Source: JAPLDA01 sp043787975
GTDB lineage: Bacteria > Bacteroidota > Bacteroidia > AKYH767-A > 2013-40CM-41-45
Assembly (NCBI GenBank): GCA_043787975.1
Contig: JAYVUK010000045.1
Span: 1 to 64,000, forward strand
Length of the DNA: 64,000 bases
Reading direction: 5' to 3'
Shown: piece by piece, positions 1 to 8,381 of the stretch
Position numbering within the stretch: the stretch's first letter is position 1
Layout: the number at the start of each line of letters is the position of its first letter
Program-made: the position numbers and the translations under genes
Notes under the pieces: generated by a model
Seen by the model: only the letters and a program-made list of their open reading frames with translations
Database searches by the model: none
What the model was told of the DNA's origin: nothing

Positions 1-148
1 ATTAAGTAGAGATTTTGAGTACTTATTGGAATCCAGTCAAGCCATGATTTATTTGGCTTCCTTAAGATTATTATTGAATAAAATTTAAACAGTTACTGAT
101 AAGTTTGTGATATATTTTCAAGGATGCTATCTAAATTTTTAACATCTA

Positions 149-1786
149 ATGAATAAAGGCGTAATCATTCTTTTTTTTCTTCTGGCTTTCTCTGAAATAA
201 AATCTCAGATACCAAATTGGGAGTGGGCTAAACCAGGTGATGGTACTGGTGGAGAGGGCTGGGCTTTGGTAGTTGACAATAAGGAAAATATCTATTTATG
301 CGGCAATTATATTTATGATATAAGTTTTGGTACTTTTTCTCTTACTTCATCCGGTAGCGAGGGTTACATAACAAAATATGATTCTTCCGGAAATGTACTT
401 TGGTTAAAAGGTACACAGGGAGCGAACTCATCGGTTTCAACAGCTTTTGTCGGAGTGGCCACGGATATCGTTGGCAATATTTATTTGCCAGGGGAACTAT
501 TAGGAGGAACAGTTTCCTTTGGATCACATTCTATAACAAGCATAGGAGACATTGATTTTTTTCTTGTTAAATATGATCCTTATGGAAATTCTGTTTGGGT
601 GAAAAGTGCTTATGGAACCGTATCTAACCTTGGTAATTCAATCTCTATAAATAATACTAATGACATTTGGATTAGCGGAAGTTACACTTCTACATACCTG
701 GATTTTGACATAGATGTTTTAATGAATTCAGGTAGTGACGATATCTTCGTTGCTAAATATGATTCATCAGGTAATTTTTTGTGGGTAAAAGGCGCAGCGG
801 GGACTGGTTCTGATATCAGCAATGCAATAGTTGCAACCAATTCAGGGGACGCTTATGTAACGGGATATTTTTCATCTCCGTCAATTATTTTTGGTAACGA
901 TACCTTATTTAATTATGGCAACAGAGATTTTTTCCTTGTTAAATACGATAACGATGGTAATGTAGTTTGGGCAAAACATGCCGGCGGAAGCGGTATGGAT
1001 TGGGGCTATGGATTAACCCTTGATTCTTCCGGAAATGTGTATGTAGCTGGATATTCTGCTTCAGCCACCATGACTTTTGATTCATTGGTTTTGACAGGAT
1101 CCATTAGCCCTGCAAATCTTTTTATAGCTAAATATGATACATCAGGAAATGTGCTTTGGGTAAAAAAATATTCAAACGGTGTCTCTCCTTATAGCATTGT
1201 TTTGGATTCATTAAATAACATGTACGTGACAGGGGAGAGAGGATATCAAGCAATGCAAATGGATACCATTGCTTTTCCTGCTATTTCACATGGTGATCCA
1301 ATGATAATTGTGAAGATTGATTCAACAGGGCATGCCGTTTGGGGAGATTCATTTAGCGGAGGTGGTGATGATCAAAGCATGCTGGCAATTGGGAAAACAG
1401 GAAATATTTATTTATGCGGTGACTATGTTCCGGATGCCAACCCATTTATCATCGGTTCAACAACCTTGACTAACAACATGACAGCAACAGAGTCACCCTT
1501 CCTGGCAAAGTTACATTATCCTCTTGCCACCGGTGTTTCTGAAATTACTTCCAATGAAGAATTAAGTATATTCCCGAATCCATTTGAGAATACAATATCA
1601 ATCAGAGTTAAAAGCAGCAGTCTTTCAGAAGTAACTTTATATGATATTACATCGAGAAAAATAAAAGGTCAATCATTTCAAGACGCTGTTATTTTGAATA
1701 CTGAACAACTTGCTAAAGGAATTTATTTTTATGAAATAAGTAGCAAAAATGGAATCACTAAGAATGGAAAACTTATAAAGGAATAA
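149..1786 (+). CDS. Secreted SBBP-repeat beta-propeller protein with T9SS type A sorting domain
   Basis: Predicted exported surface protein of 545 aa. A hydrophobic signal peptide covers about residues 1-19, ending before SQIPNW. The body carries six imperfect copies of a unit reading roughly KYDSSGNVLWVKG, each followed by a GN.Y..G strand, which is the SBBP beta-propeller pattern. The last 80 residues contain FPNPFEN and GIYFYEIS and end GKLIKE, the T9SS type A C-terminal signal that is cleaved on secretion. ATG 149 is the first start that gives an intact signal peptide. The gene stands alone; the left edge shows no partner. The ligand or role of the propeller is unknown. Confidence 0.85.
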   Translation: MNKGVIILFFLLAFSEIKSQIPNWEWAKPGDGTGGEGWALVVDNKENIYLCGNYIYDISFGTFSLTSSGSEGYITKYDSSGNVLWLKGTQGANSSVSTAFVGVATDIVGNIYLPGELLGGTVSFGSHSITSIGDIDFFLVKYDPYGNSVWVKSAYGTVSNLGNSISINNTNDIWISGSYTSTYLDFDIDVLMNSGSDDIFVAKYDSSGNFLWVKGAAGTGSDISNAIVATNSGDAYVTGYFSSPSIIFGNDTLFNYGNRDFFLVKYDNDGNVVWAKHAGGSGMDWGYGLTLDSSGNVYVAGYSASATMTFDSLVLTGSISPANLFIAKYDTSGNVLWVKKYSNGVSPYSIVLDSLNNMYVTGERGYQAMQMDTIAFPAISHGDPMIIVKIDSTGHAVWGDSFSGGGDDQSMLAIGKTGNIYLCGDYVPDANPFIIGSTTLTNNMTATESPFLAKLHYPLATGVSEITSNEELSIFPNPFENTISIRVKSSSLSEVTLYDITSRKIKGQSFQDAVILNTEQLAKGIYFYEISSKNGITKNGKLIKE

Positions 1787-1908
1787 ATTCTCCTTAGGAT
1801 CAAGCATCGAAGAAGTTAAGAACTTATTCCAGGGAATTAGAGTTATCGAGCTTTCATGAGATAACAATAAAATAACAGTCAGCATGTAGTTATTCTAAAA
1901 TTCTTGCA

Positions 1909-1916
1909 TATTTTTG
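1909..1916 (+). promoter_or_regulatory. Bacteroidota -7 box upstream of short leader ORF
   Basis: The octamer TATTTTTG matches the Bacteroidota sigma-ABfr -7 consensus TAnnTTTG. It lies 46 bases before a 19-codon ORF and about 215 bases before the thioesterase gene, so it would create a long leader. No clear -33 TTG element is visible at the expected spacing, so support is from the -7 box alone. Confidence 0.45.
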
Positions 1917-1962
1917 CGTCGTAATAAAAAGAAAAGTGAAATTATTTAATTATAGACAGTTT

Positions 1963-2022
1963 ATGCGTTGTTGGATGCGAAGGCAGCCGGCAAGGACTAT
2001 GCGTTTTATGATCATTCATTGA
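1963..2022 (+). CDS. Possible 19-residue leader peptide
   Basis: A short ORF reads MRCWMRRQPARTMRFMIIH, with five Arg and five Met in 19 residues plus one Cys and one Trp. It sits between a -7 box (1909-1916) and an intrinsic terminator-like hairpin (2042-2078), the layout expected for an attenuation leader. No Shine-Dalgarno sequence is present, which is normal in this phylum. Translation is not proven; the ORF may be chance. Its position and composition are what make it noteworthy, and it is too short for routine gene calling. Confidence 0.35.
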   Translation: MRCWMRRQPARTMRFMIIH

Positions 2023-2041
2023 TACCATGAATACAATCTAT

Positions 2042-2078
2042 AAAAGCCGGCCTTGCATGAAATGCAGGGCTTTTTTAT
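2042..2078 (+). terminator. Terminator-like hairpin in the thioesterase leader
   Basis: CCTTGCAT and ATGCAGGG pair around a GAA loop, flanked by AAAGCC and GGCTTT-type arms and followed directly by a T tract. It lies about 50 bases upstream of the thioesterase ATG, so it would stop transcription before the gene unless relieved. The upstream GCCGGC at 1985-1990 can pair with the GCCGGC in this hairpin, giving a possible competing structure. Confidence 0.5.
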
Positions 2079-2130
2079 TATCCAAAAATGAGTAAAAAAT
2101 TAGAAACAGAAAAAAATAACGATTAAAAAA

Positions 2131-2541
2131 ATGAAATTAATAACGAAGAAAATAGTTTTTGCAAGAGACATTGGCATTCATGGCAATTTATTCGGTGGAA
2201 CATTAATGGCCTGGATCGATGAAGCAGCGGCTGCATTTGCCACAGAATATTGTTACACACCGAACATGGTCACGGTACGCGTAGGTGAATTGTTATTCAA
2301 AAAGCCATTGAAAGCCGGGCAACATCTGCGCATTTATGGAGAGGTGATGGAGCTTGGAAATACCTCCATTACGTTATCGCTGGAAGCCAGGAAGTACAGT
2401 TTGTACAGTGGTGAAGAAACAGTTGTATGCAGCACGAACACCACCTTTGTTAGAATAGATGATGACGGAACACCAACACCGATCGGTGAGTTGGTGAAGA
2501 AAAGGCATTATGAAAGGATGAATAATCTTGTTGTAGCGTGA
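2131..2541 (+). CDS. Acyl-CoA thioesterase, hotdog fold (YciA/ACOT type)
   Basis: Predicted cytoplasmic enzyme that hydrolyses acyl-CoA to free acid and CoA. The 136-aa length is typical of single-hotdog bacterial acyl-CoA thioesterases. The diagnostic motif GNLFGGTLMAWIDEAA occupies residues 18-33, with Asp30 as the likely catalytic acid and the GG pair at the CoA-binding helix start. The following VTVRVGEL and KPLKAGQ strands fit the YciA/ACOT family. The gene is preceded by a leader with a short ORF and a terminator-like hairpin, and ends at a strong bidirectional terminator. Chain-length specificity cannot be read from sequence. Confidence 0.88.
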   Translation: MKLITKKIVFARDIGIHGNLFGGTLMAWIDEAAAAFATEYCYTPNMVTVRVGELLFKKPLKAGQHLRIYGEVMELGNTSITLSLEARKYSLYSGEETVVCSTNTTFVRIDDDGTPTPIGELVKKRHYERMNNLVVA

Positions 2542-2558
2542 TTGAAACTGAAATCAAA

Positions 2559-2612
2559 ACTCCGAAGAAGTTTTAAACTTCTTCGGAGTCTGAAAATCGT
2601 TTCAGACTTTTT
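2559..2612. terminator. Double hairpin, bidirectional terminator
   Basis: A 14-bp perfect stem (ACTCCGAAGAAGTT / AACTTCTTCGGAGT, 3-base loop) spans 2559-2589. It is followed by an overlapping second stem GTCTGAAA / TTTCAGAC (2588-2607) with a T5 tail. It lies between the thioesterase gene and the convergent minus-strand gene ending at 2619, so it probably ends both transcripts. Confidence 0.85.
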
Positions 2613-2618
2613 AATGAA

Positions 2619-3665
2619 TTACTCTTTTACAAACCTTTCAATGTATGTGCTCTTCTCTCCGGTAATTTTTAGAAAGTAAATTCCTGCTGTTAATTCTGAA
2701 ATATTAATGGAGGTTTTATCTCTGGCAAAGAGTGTTGGTGCAAAATATTTTTGTCCAAGTACATCATACATATCAATGCTGTTGATTTTTAATTCTCCAT
2801 TTTCAATTCTCAATTCAGTAGAAGCCGGATTTGGATACATAGAAAATATTGCATTCGAATTTTCTTGTATGGAAGATGCAACTCCCATGTAATGAAAAGT
2901 AACGGTGTTATTACCGGCATTCGGACTTACCAGAGAATCATTTGTAAGGTTGTAATAAATATCTGCAGGACTACTTAAACCGGTAACCACTGCAACAGGA
3001 GTAGTTGAGAATAAATTGTCGAATCGGTAGATCGATTGTGTATTCCAGGCTGAGACATAATAGCGTCCGCTGCCATCCCGATCAATACCATCGCAATTGC
3101 CAAGCGTAGTTGCCGCGACTTGCGTTACTACTGAATCAGCAAGCAATGCCTGCATAATGGGAGCATTGGTTCCCCACGTTACCCAAATAATTCGTTGGTT
3201 GGCTGCGTCATAAATAATTCCGTTCGGACTTTTTGCAAGTCCGGTGCAAAACGTAGTGAATGTGTGTGCTGCAATATTTATTTTGAAAATTTTCTTTGCC
3301 GTGAAATCCGTTGTATAAATATAATTGCTTCCATCGCTGCAAATACCGTTAAGGAATGTTCCTCCTACATTCAGGTTCATGACAAGCGAAGCACTTGTTA
3401 AACCAAATCCTTTCATCGAGGAGCCATCACATGCGTAAAGAACAGTGTCGACAATTTCGAGTCCGTGTGGTCCGCTGGAAATGTTTGATGTAAATACGGT
3501 AAGCGTTCCTGACGAATCGCGCGCTAAAATCTGGTTCGCACCGTTGTTGGAAATAAAATACCGTTTGTTGACGGCATCATATACCACACTTTCAGGGCCG
3601 TTGTAGGATTGTGCCTGGCTAACTGTGGTGATAAGAAGGAATAGGAAAAGTAATCTTGTCTTCAT
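2619..3665 (-). CDS. Secreted NHL/SMP-30-like beta-propeller protein with T9SS sorting domain
   Basis: Predicted exported protein of 348 aa with a signal peptide (residues 1-18, cut after SQA). The body holds repeated strands such as GPHGLEIVD, SPNGIIYDAANQ and SSPADIYYN spaced about 40-50 residues apart, typical of an NHL/SMP-30-type propeller. Residues from about 275 to the end carry SMYPNPAS, INISELTAGIYFLKI and a C-terminal ERFVKE, the T9SS type A signal. It is convergent with the thioesterase gene and shares its terminator. No catalytic motif is recognisable; the propeller may bind a ligand or simply be structural. Confidence 0.82.
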   Translation of the reverse strand: MKTRLLFLFLLITTVSQAQSYNGPESVVYDAVNKRYFISNNGANQILARDSSGTLTVFTSNISSGPHGLEIVDTVLYACDGSSMKGFGLTSASLVMNLNVGGTFLNGICSDGSNYIYTTDFTAKKIFKINIAAHTFTTFCTGLAKSPNGIIYDAANQRIIWVTWGTNAPIMQALLADSVVTQVAATTLGNCDGIDRDGSGRYYVSAWNTQSIYRFDNLFSTTPVAVVTGLSSPADIYYNLTNDSLVSPNAGNNTVTFHYMGVASSIQENSNAIFSMYPNPASTELRIENGELKINSIDMYDVLGQKYFAPTLFARDKTSINISELTAGIYFLKITGEKSTYIERFVKE

Positions 3666-3741
3666 ACTGTTTGATTTACGGCAATGATATTGAATAAAAC
3701 TTTACAATGGTGGATAAACATAGTACAACGCTGAAAAATTA

Positions 3742-3749
3742 TACCTTTG
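3742..3749 (+). promoter_or_regulatory. -7 box for the disrupted T9SS gene
   Basis: TACCTTTG matches TAnnTTTG and lies 30 bases before the ATG at 3779. Confidence 0.5.
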
Positions 3750-3778
3750 GGTAGACCGTTATTTTTAAAAAGCGAATT

Positions 3779-4923
3779 ATGAAAAAGACATCCACCATAT
3801 TTATTGTATTTTTCTTATTCGTTAATTGCATACTAAGAGCACAGTCAGTAAGCGAAAACATCATTTTTGACAATTATGTCAGTCCCACAAATAATGACCT
3901 GGAAAATCACTTTTACAGTTCCGGTTTCGGAATGAGCTTAACTGCGATTCCATCCAACGGAATTACCGGAGGTTGTCTTTTAACAAATGATACAAACATC
4001 TGGGGGAATGATAATGCAATTTATTGTTCAAAGTTTAAAGCAACTATCGGTACCACTTGTGATGTAAATATTTGCTTTAAGTATGACACAACAGTTATTA
4101 ATTCACTCTACTATGAAAGACCGGTTTCAATTTGGCTCAATCCAAGTGCAGATTGGAATCATTATTTAATTGCGACTGTTTCACGAGCAAAAAAATTTGA
4201 ACAGATAACATACGGATGGGTTAATCCGACTTCACCAACATTGTTTTTGGAACAAGATAAATGGTATAGACTTAGAAACTGTTTAAATTTTATTTCACCT
4301 AAATGTTATAGCCACAGATTCCGCAGATTAACACAGAAATTAAATCAAATAAATCTGTGAAAATCTGGGGTAAGTATTTTTTATTTATCAATCTTAAACA
4401 GATTCTTAGTCTTTTGGTATATTTTAATGGCGGAACTTCCGGTGATCGGATTGATATTGAATCGGATGTTTATGATTTAGGTCTAAGCGGCACGGGTCTA
4501 CCCATACTTATCGGAAGTTCATACGGATCATTTAATGACAGTACTCTTATTGCTGATACAGCAATCTCTGTTTCAATAAATGGTGCACATTGGGGTGGTT
4601 CAATTTACTTAGATGATTTTCATTTCCAGGGAATAAAAAGCTCTGACAGCTGCCTGACGGCTACAGGAATTCATGAAACACCAATTGAAAATTCCGATTT
4701 TACATATGACATTCAAAATAGCATGTTACACATCACAACTAAAAATGATTTCAAGAACGGTGAGTTTGAAATTATGAGTGTAAGCGGACAAAAAATACTT
4801 GCATCCAAATTGACTTCGCCCACAAGTGAATTTGATCTTTCACAATTCTCAGGCGGATTGTATTTAATTCATTTCAGAACACCCGAAAAAAATTACACTG
4901 CAAAGTTTCTGCTTACAAAGTAA
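3779..4923 (+). pseudogene. T9SS cargo gene split by a repeat insertion
   Basis: Two adjacent open frames appear to be halves of one secreted protein. The first (3779-4360) starts with a signal peptide (ends after LRAQ) and continues as a plausible beta-sandwich until KWYRLRNCLNF. It then runs into junk residues encoded by the repeat at 4311-4372. The second (about 4357-4923, different frame) resumes with extracellular-type sequence (FNGGTSGDRIDIES) and ends in a T9SS type A domain (GGLYLIHF ... KFLLTK). The second half has no signal peptide. The simplest reading is one gene interrupted and frame-shifted by the repeat. The promoter box upstream is intact. The exact number of bases lost or duplicated cannot be told without an intact relative. 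Confidence 0.65.
4311..4372. repeat. CACAGATT-type intergenic repeat inserted in a coding region
   Basis: The segment has the dyad CACAGATT (4313-4320) / AATCTGTG (4352-4359), with a second nested pair GCAGATT / AAATCTG. CAGATT words recur at about 11-base steps. This style of CAGATT-rich element is common between genes in Bacteroidota genomes, but here it sits inside a reading frame. No other copy was found in the window. Confidence 0.55.
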
Positions 4924-4932
4924 TAACTCATT

Positions 4933-5009
4933 TACTTTTGATTCCACAATGATGTGTTCATGCAATTCTTTCATACGTGTAGTAAGCGAGTAAAAATATT
5001 TTACTTTTG
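4933..5009 (+). promoter_or_regulatory. Two -7 boxes before the coiled-coil gene
   Basis: TACTTTTG occurs at 4933-4940 and again at 5002-5009, each followed by a near-identical ATTCCA/AATTCCA. Both match TAnnTTTG. The downstream copy is 30 bases from the ATG at 5039 and is the more likely proximal promoter; the duplication may give two start sites. Confidence 0.45.
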
Positions 5010-5038
5010 AATTCCAACAACCACAAAAACTAAATCCT

Positions 5039-5461
5039 ATGAAAAAAATATTCTTAGTATCCGTTGTGCTTTTGTTTGTAGCTTCTTCATTTGCTCAGAG
5101 AGCTCCCAAAGAAGTGGATCCCGAAATAAAGGAATTGAAAGAGGCTCGCGATACAGCCAAAGCGATGGTGAAAATTAAGAATTCGGAAAATACGAAGGAC
5201 CTTAGTAAGTATGATAAATTAGTAGCCGAAAAGGCAAAATTGAAAGATCAGTTTGCGACTGCTAAGAAAGCCAAGAAAACGGATAAGATGGACACCATCC
5301 AGGAAAAAATAACGGAGAACCTCCAGGCAATAAAAGATATGGATCTGCAACTGAAAGCTGAAAGTAAAGAGCTGGATCAACTTGACAAAGATCTGAAGAA
5401 CGCTGAGAAAGCTTTACAGAAAGCCAAGGATAGGATCGCTAAGGAAAAGGCAAAGAAATAA
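5039..5461 (+). CDS. Exported Lys/Glu/Asp-rich coiled-coil protein
   Basis: A 140-aa protein with a clear signal peptide (residues 1-19, cut after SSFA). The mature part is almost wholly charged heptad-like helix, rich in Lys, Glu and Asp (for example KDLKNAEKALQKAKDRI near the C-terminus), so it should form a periplasmic coiled coil. It has no T9SS C-terminal signal and no Cys for lipidation. It lies directly upstream of porQ on the same strand, 78 bases away, but a functional link is only a guess. The family is not recognised. Confidence 0.7.
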   Translation: MKKIFLVSVVLLFVASSFAQRAPKEVDPEIKELKEARDTAKAMVKIKNSENTKDLSKYDKLVAEKAKLKDQFATAKKAKKTDKMDTIQEKITENLQAIKDMDLQLKAESKELDQLDKDLKNAEKALQKAKDRIAKEKAKK

Positions 5462-5539
5462 TTTCTCACCTGATTTTTTCTCCAAAATATTATTCGTTTC
5501 GTTCCGTTGTTCAGTCGTTAACAATTTATACGTTGCCTT

Positions 5540-6580
5540 ATGAATAAAATTACACGGCTGGTTGTTGTTTTTCTTTTTTCTTACGGTTCGCTCTTTGCGC
5601 AGGTTGGTGGTAGTTACACCTATGCTTTTCTGAATGTTCCGGCTTCTGCACGCGTTGCTGCGCTGGGAGGAACTTTCATTTCTGTAAAAGACAACGACCT
5701 GAATTGTGCGTTGCAAAATCCATCCCTTCTGAATCCTTCCATGAGCAACACTTTTTTACTAAGTGGTGTTTCTTATTTTGACGGAGTAAAATTCGGTGAC
5801 GCCGCCTATGCAAAAGATTTTGGAAAAACGGGAACGTTTATGATCAATATGCATTACGCGAATTATGGTTCGTTCCCGGAAACAGATGAGACCGGACAGA
5901 CCATCGGTACATTTCACGCTGCTGATTATAATTTCAATGTTGGCTGGGGCTACAGATTGAATAAGCTTTTTTCTGTGGGCGCCAACCTGAAAACAATCTA
6001 CAGCAATTATTACATCTATAATTCGTTCGGACTGGGAGCAGACATGGCTGCAACATTCTACGATTCTTCCAGCCAGTTTACGGCAGCACTGGTGGGAAGG
6101 AACATTGGGACACAGTTGAAGAATTACGTTCAGGATGATAATGAGCCACTACCTGTTGAGGTGCAGGCAGCTTTTTCAAAACGATTGTTGCATACTCCGC
6201 TTCGTATTAACCTTACCTATAGGCACCTTGAAAAATTTGACCTGGCTTATACGGATCCGAATGATGTTTCAGGAACTGACCTGGCTACGGGTGTGCAGGA
6301 AGTAACAACCTTCGGGTTCTTTAATAAACTGTCCAGGCACATTATTCTTGCCGGTGAAATATTGCTTACTCAGAATTTTCATTTTCGTGCAGGATACAAT
6401 TTCCAGCGAAGACAGGAACTTAGCGGTGATACAAGTCCCGGAACCGTTGGCTTGTCGTGGGGATTTGGTATCAAGATCAGCAAGTTTAACATCAGTTACG
6501 GTAGAGCCGCTTACCACCAGGAAGGTTCTGCCGATCATTTTTCTATTTCAACCAACTTGTCAGATTTTGTAAAGAAGTGA
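5540..6580 (+). CDS. porQ: Type IX secretion system protein PorQ
   Basis: Outer-membrane beta-barrel protein of the T9SS attachment machinery. The 346-aa length, signal peptide ending SLFAQ, and the N-terminal block YAFLNVPASARVAALGGT (residues 27-44) followed by an N-P-S-L motif are characteristic of the PorV/PorQ FadL-like family. The rest alternates aromatic and small residues as expected for barrel strands and ends NLSDFVKK. It is followed by cmk, a porQ-cmk order that I recall from other Bacteroidota. Its presence explains the many T9SS cargo proteins here. PorV is the alternative assignment, but the cmk linkage and length favour PorQ. Confidence 0.82.
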   Translation: MNKITRLVVVFLFSYGSLFAQVGGSYTYAFLNVPASARVAALGGTFISVKDNDLNCALQNPSLLNPSMSNTFLLSGVSYFDGVKFGDAAYAKDFGKTGTFMINMHYANYGSFPETDETGQTIGTFHAADYNFNVGWGYRLNKLFSVGANLKTIYSNYYIYNSFGLGADMAATFYDSSSQFTAALVGRNIGTQLKNYVQDDNEPLPVEVQAAFSKRLLHTPLRINLTYRHLEKFDLAYTDPNDVSGTDLATGVQEVTTFGFFNKLSRHIILAGEILLTQNFHFRAGYNFQRRQELSGDTSPGTVGLSWGFGIKISKFNISYGRAAYHQEGSADHFSISTNLSDFVKK

Positions 6581-6669
6581 TGGTTTCAATAAACAGTTAA
6601 CAAAAAAAGGAAGTTGACAATTCCAGGTTGCACTTTGTTTACTGATTTTTGTCTACTGTATATTCGTCT

Positions 6670-6677
6670 TACCTTTG
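6670..6677 (+). promoter_or_regulatory. -7 box for cmk
   Basis: TACCTTTG matches TAnnTTTG, 30 bases upstream of the cmk ATG at 6708. It suggests cmk can be transcribed independently of porQ. Confidence 0.55.
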
Positions 6678-6707
6678 TAAAAGTTTCATTCTTTTATCGG
6701 AATTAGT

Positions 6708-7415
6708 ATGGATCGGAATAAAATTATTATTGCCATTGACGGGTATTCCTCTTGCGGAAAAAGTACGCTTGCAAAAGCGCTTGCACAAAAACTTCACTAC
6801 AATTTTATTGATTCCGGTTCGATGTATCGCGCGATCACTTTTTATCTCATTGAAAATAATATTTCACTCGATAAGTTGAAATCATTTTCGCATGATGAGT
6901 TGGAATCGTTACTCGATAAAATCAACATTACCTTCCAGGTAAATTCATCAACAGGTTTGTCGGAAGTGTACCTGAACGGAAAAAATGTTGAACGTTTAAT
7001 TCGCGATATGAAAGTGTCTGAACTTGTAAGTCCTGTTAGTGCAGTTCATGACATTCGTACACGCATGGTTCAGTTGCAGCAAAGTTATGGCGGACAAAAG
7101 GGAATTGTTATGGATGGAAGGGATATCGGTACACGGGTTTTTCCAAACGCTGAACTTAAAATTTTTATGACGGCAAATAATAAGATCCGCGCGAAACGGA
7201 GATTTGATGAGTTGACTGCAAAAGAATTTATGGTTACGATGGATGAAGTGTATCGCAACATCGAACAGCGTGATCATGCTGATACAACCCGTGCAGAAAG
7301 TCCGTTGCGACAGGCGCCTGATGCTATCCTTCTTGACAATTCTAATCTTACGGAAGAAGAGCAACTGGAGTTTGCATTGAATCAAATAAGGAAGTTGAAA
7401 GTTGAAAGTTCTTAG
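6708..7415 (+). CDS. cmk: (d)CMP kinase
   Basis: Cytoplasmic kinase that phosphorylates CMP and dCMP with ATP in pyrimidine nucleotide recycling. The P-loop GYSSCGKST is at residues 12-20, the substrate-binding DSGSMYRA at 35-42, and the conserved MDGRDIGT at 135-142, followed by the LID-type stretch with RRFDEL and the ADTTRAESPL motif near the C-terminus. The length of 235 aa is normal. It has its own -7 box at 6670. The last codons run into the REP-like region that follows. Confidence 0.96.
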   Translation: MDRNKIIIAIDGYSSCGKSTLAKALAQKLHYNFIDSGSMYRAITFYLIENNISLDKLKSFSHDELESLLDKINITFQVNSSTGLSEVYLNGKNVERLIRDMKVSELVSPVSAVHDIRTRMVQLQQSYGGQKGIVMDGRDIGTRVFPNAELKIFMTANNKIRAKRRFDELTAKEFMVTMDEVYRNIEQRDHADTTRAESPLRQAPDAILLDNSNLTEEEQLEFALNQIRKLKVESS

Positions 7416-7421
7416 TTTAAG

Positions 7422-7453
7422 CACCCGACAGGTTGCGAAGCACCTGTTGGGTG
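7422..7453. repeat. REP-like palindrome, copy 1
   Basis: CACCCGACAGGT and ACCTGTTGGGTG pair with one mismatch around an 8-base loop (TGCGAAGC). It lies immediately 3' of cmk and belongs to a set of three with the copies at 7596-7627 and 8319-8350. Confidence 0.8.
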
Positions 7454-7518
7454 TAAAAGTTAGCGCCGCACTTGTTAGTTTTAAATTTTTCTTTTTTACT
7501 TAAACCATTTTTTAAATT

Positions 7519-7650
7519 ATGTCTGACACTCAAATCATTTTAAAGCCTGAAGGTTATTATCATGTCTATAATCGCGCAGTTGGTAGTGAGTTAAGCACCC
7601 GACAGGTCGCGAAGCACCTGTTGGGTGTAAAAGGGCGCCGCACTTGTTAG
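7519..7650 (+). pseudogene. Truncated 5' copy of the REP-associated transposase gene
   Basis: The ORF opens with the same residues as the full transposase downstream (MSDTQIILKPEGYYHVYN) and then, after AVGSE, reads into a second REP palindrome and stops. It is the first copy of a tandem duplication of about 170 bases (7417-7585 repeated at 7589-7755). It lacks the HUH motif and catalytic Tyr, so it cannot be active. Confidence 0.85.
7596..7627. repeat. REP-like palindrome, copy 2
   Basis: Same palindrome as at 7422, with arms CACCCGACAGGT / ACCTGTTGGGTG and loop CGCGAAGC. It lies between the truncated and the full-length transposase genes. Confidence 0.8.
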
Positions 7651-7683
7651 TTTTTCTTTTTTACTTAACCCATTTTTTAAACT

Positions 7684-8307
7684 ATGTCCGATACTCAAAT
7701 CATTTTAAAGCCTGAAGGTTATTATCATGTCTATAATCACGCAGTTGGTAGTGACAACTTATTCGAGAATGAAAAGGATTACAATTATTTTCTTACTCAA
7801 TTAAAGAAACATATTCTTCCGGTTGGTGAGTTACTTGCTTATTGTCTTATGCCAAATCATTTTCATCTTATTGTAAGGATAAAAAATGAAAATGAAATTC
7901 AAGCCGTTCTAATAGCCAGGTTAAAAAATCGGTTTGCTGTCAACATGAAAAAGCGTGGAGATTTTTTATCGGAAGCATTAAGTCAGATTTTCTCAAACTT
8001 TTTTAATACGTATGCCAAGCATTACAATTTTTGGAAAAACAGAAGAGGTAGTTTGTTTAAAAGAGCTTTCAGGAGAAAAGAAATAACCGGCATGGAATAT
8101 TTTAAAAAACTGATTTGTTATATTCATCAGAATCCTGTTGAAGCGGGCTTTGCCGAAAAACCGGGAGATTGGAAATATTCTTCCTATAAAGCGTTGATTG
8201 GTTTACAAACAACATTAATTCCGCGAAAGGAAATAGTAGATTTGTTTGGAGATTTAGATAACTTTATCTATTGTCATTCAAGACAAGTCGAACTTGAGAC
8301 TTCATAA
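7684..8307 (+). mobile_element. REP-associated tyrosine transposase (RAYT, Y1_Tnp domain)
   Basis: Single-strand DNA transposase of the IS200/IS605-related RAYT group, 207 aa. The HUH-type motif is at residues 59-61 (PNHFHLIV context) and a likely catalytic Tyr is at 110 (Tyr114 is the alternative), followed by NRRGSLFKRAF and the conserved YIHQNPVEAG near residue 151-160. These enzymes recognise REP palindromes, and this gene is flanked by palindromes at 7422, 7596 and 8319, the last in reverse orientation. The ORF looks intact. RAYTs are usually single-copy and domesticated rather than freely mobile, so its current activity is uncertain. Confidence 0.88.
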
Positions 8308-8318
8308 TCTTTATTGAC

Positions 8319-8350
8319 CACCTAACAGGTGCTTCGCGACCTGTCAGGTG
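8319..8350. repeat. REP-like palindrome, copy 3 (inverted)
   Basis: CACCTAACAGGT and ACCTGTCAGGTG pair around the loop GCTTCGCG, which is the exact reverse complement of the loop of copy 2. The transposase is thus bracketed by oppositely oriented REP sequences. Confidence 0.8.
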
Positions 8351-8381
8351 ACGGATTCATTTTTTAACTTACTTTTATAGA

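Noticed and set aside
3779..4923. Programmed frameshift in the split T9SS gene
   Set aside because: The junction contains a 62-base dyad repeat and many junk residues, with no slippery heptamer; insertion explains it better.
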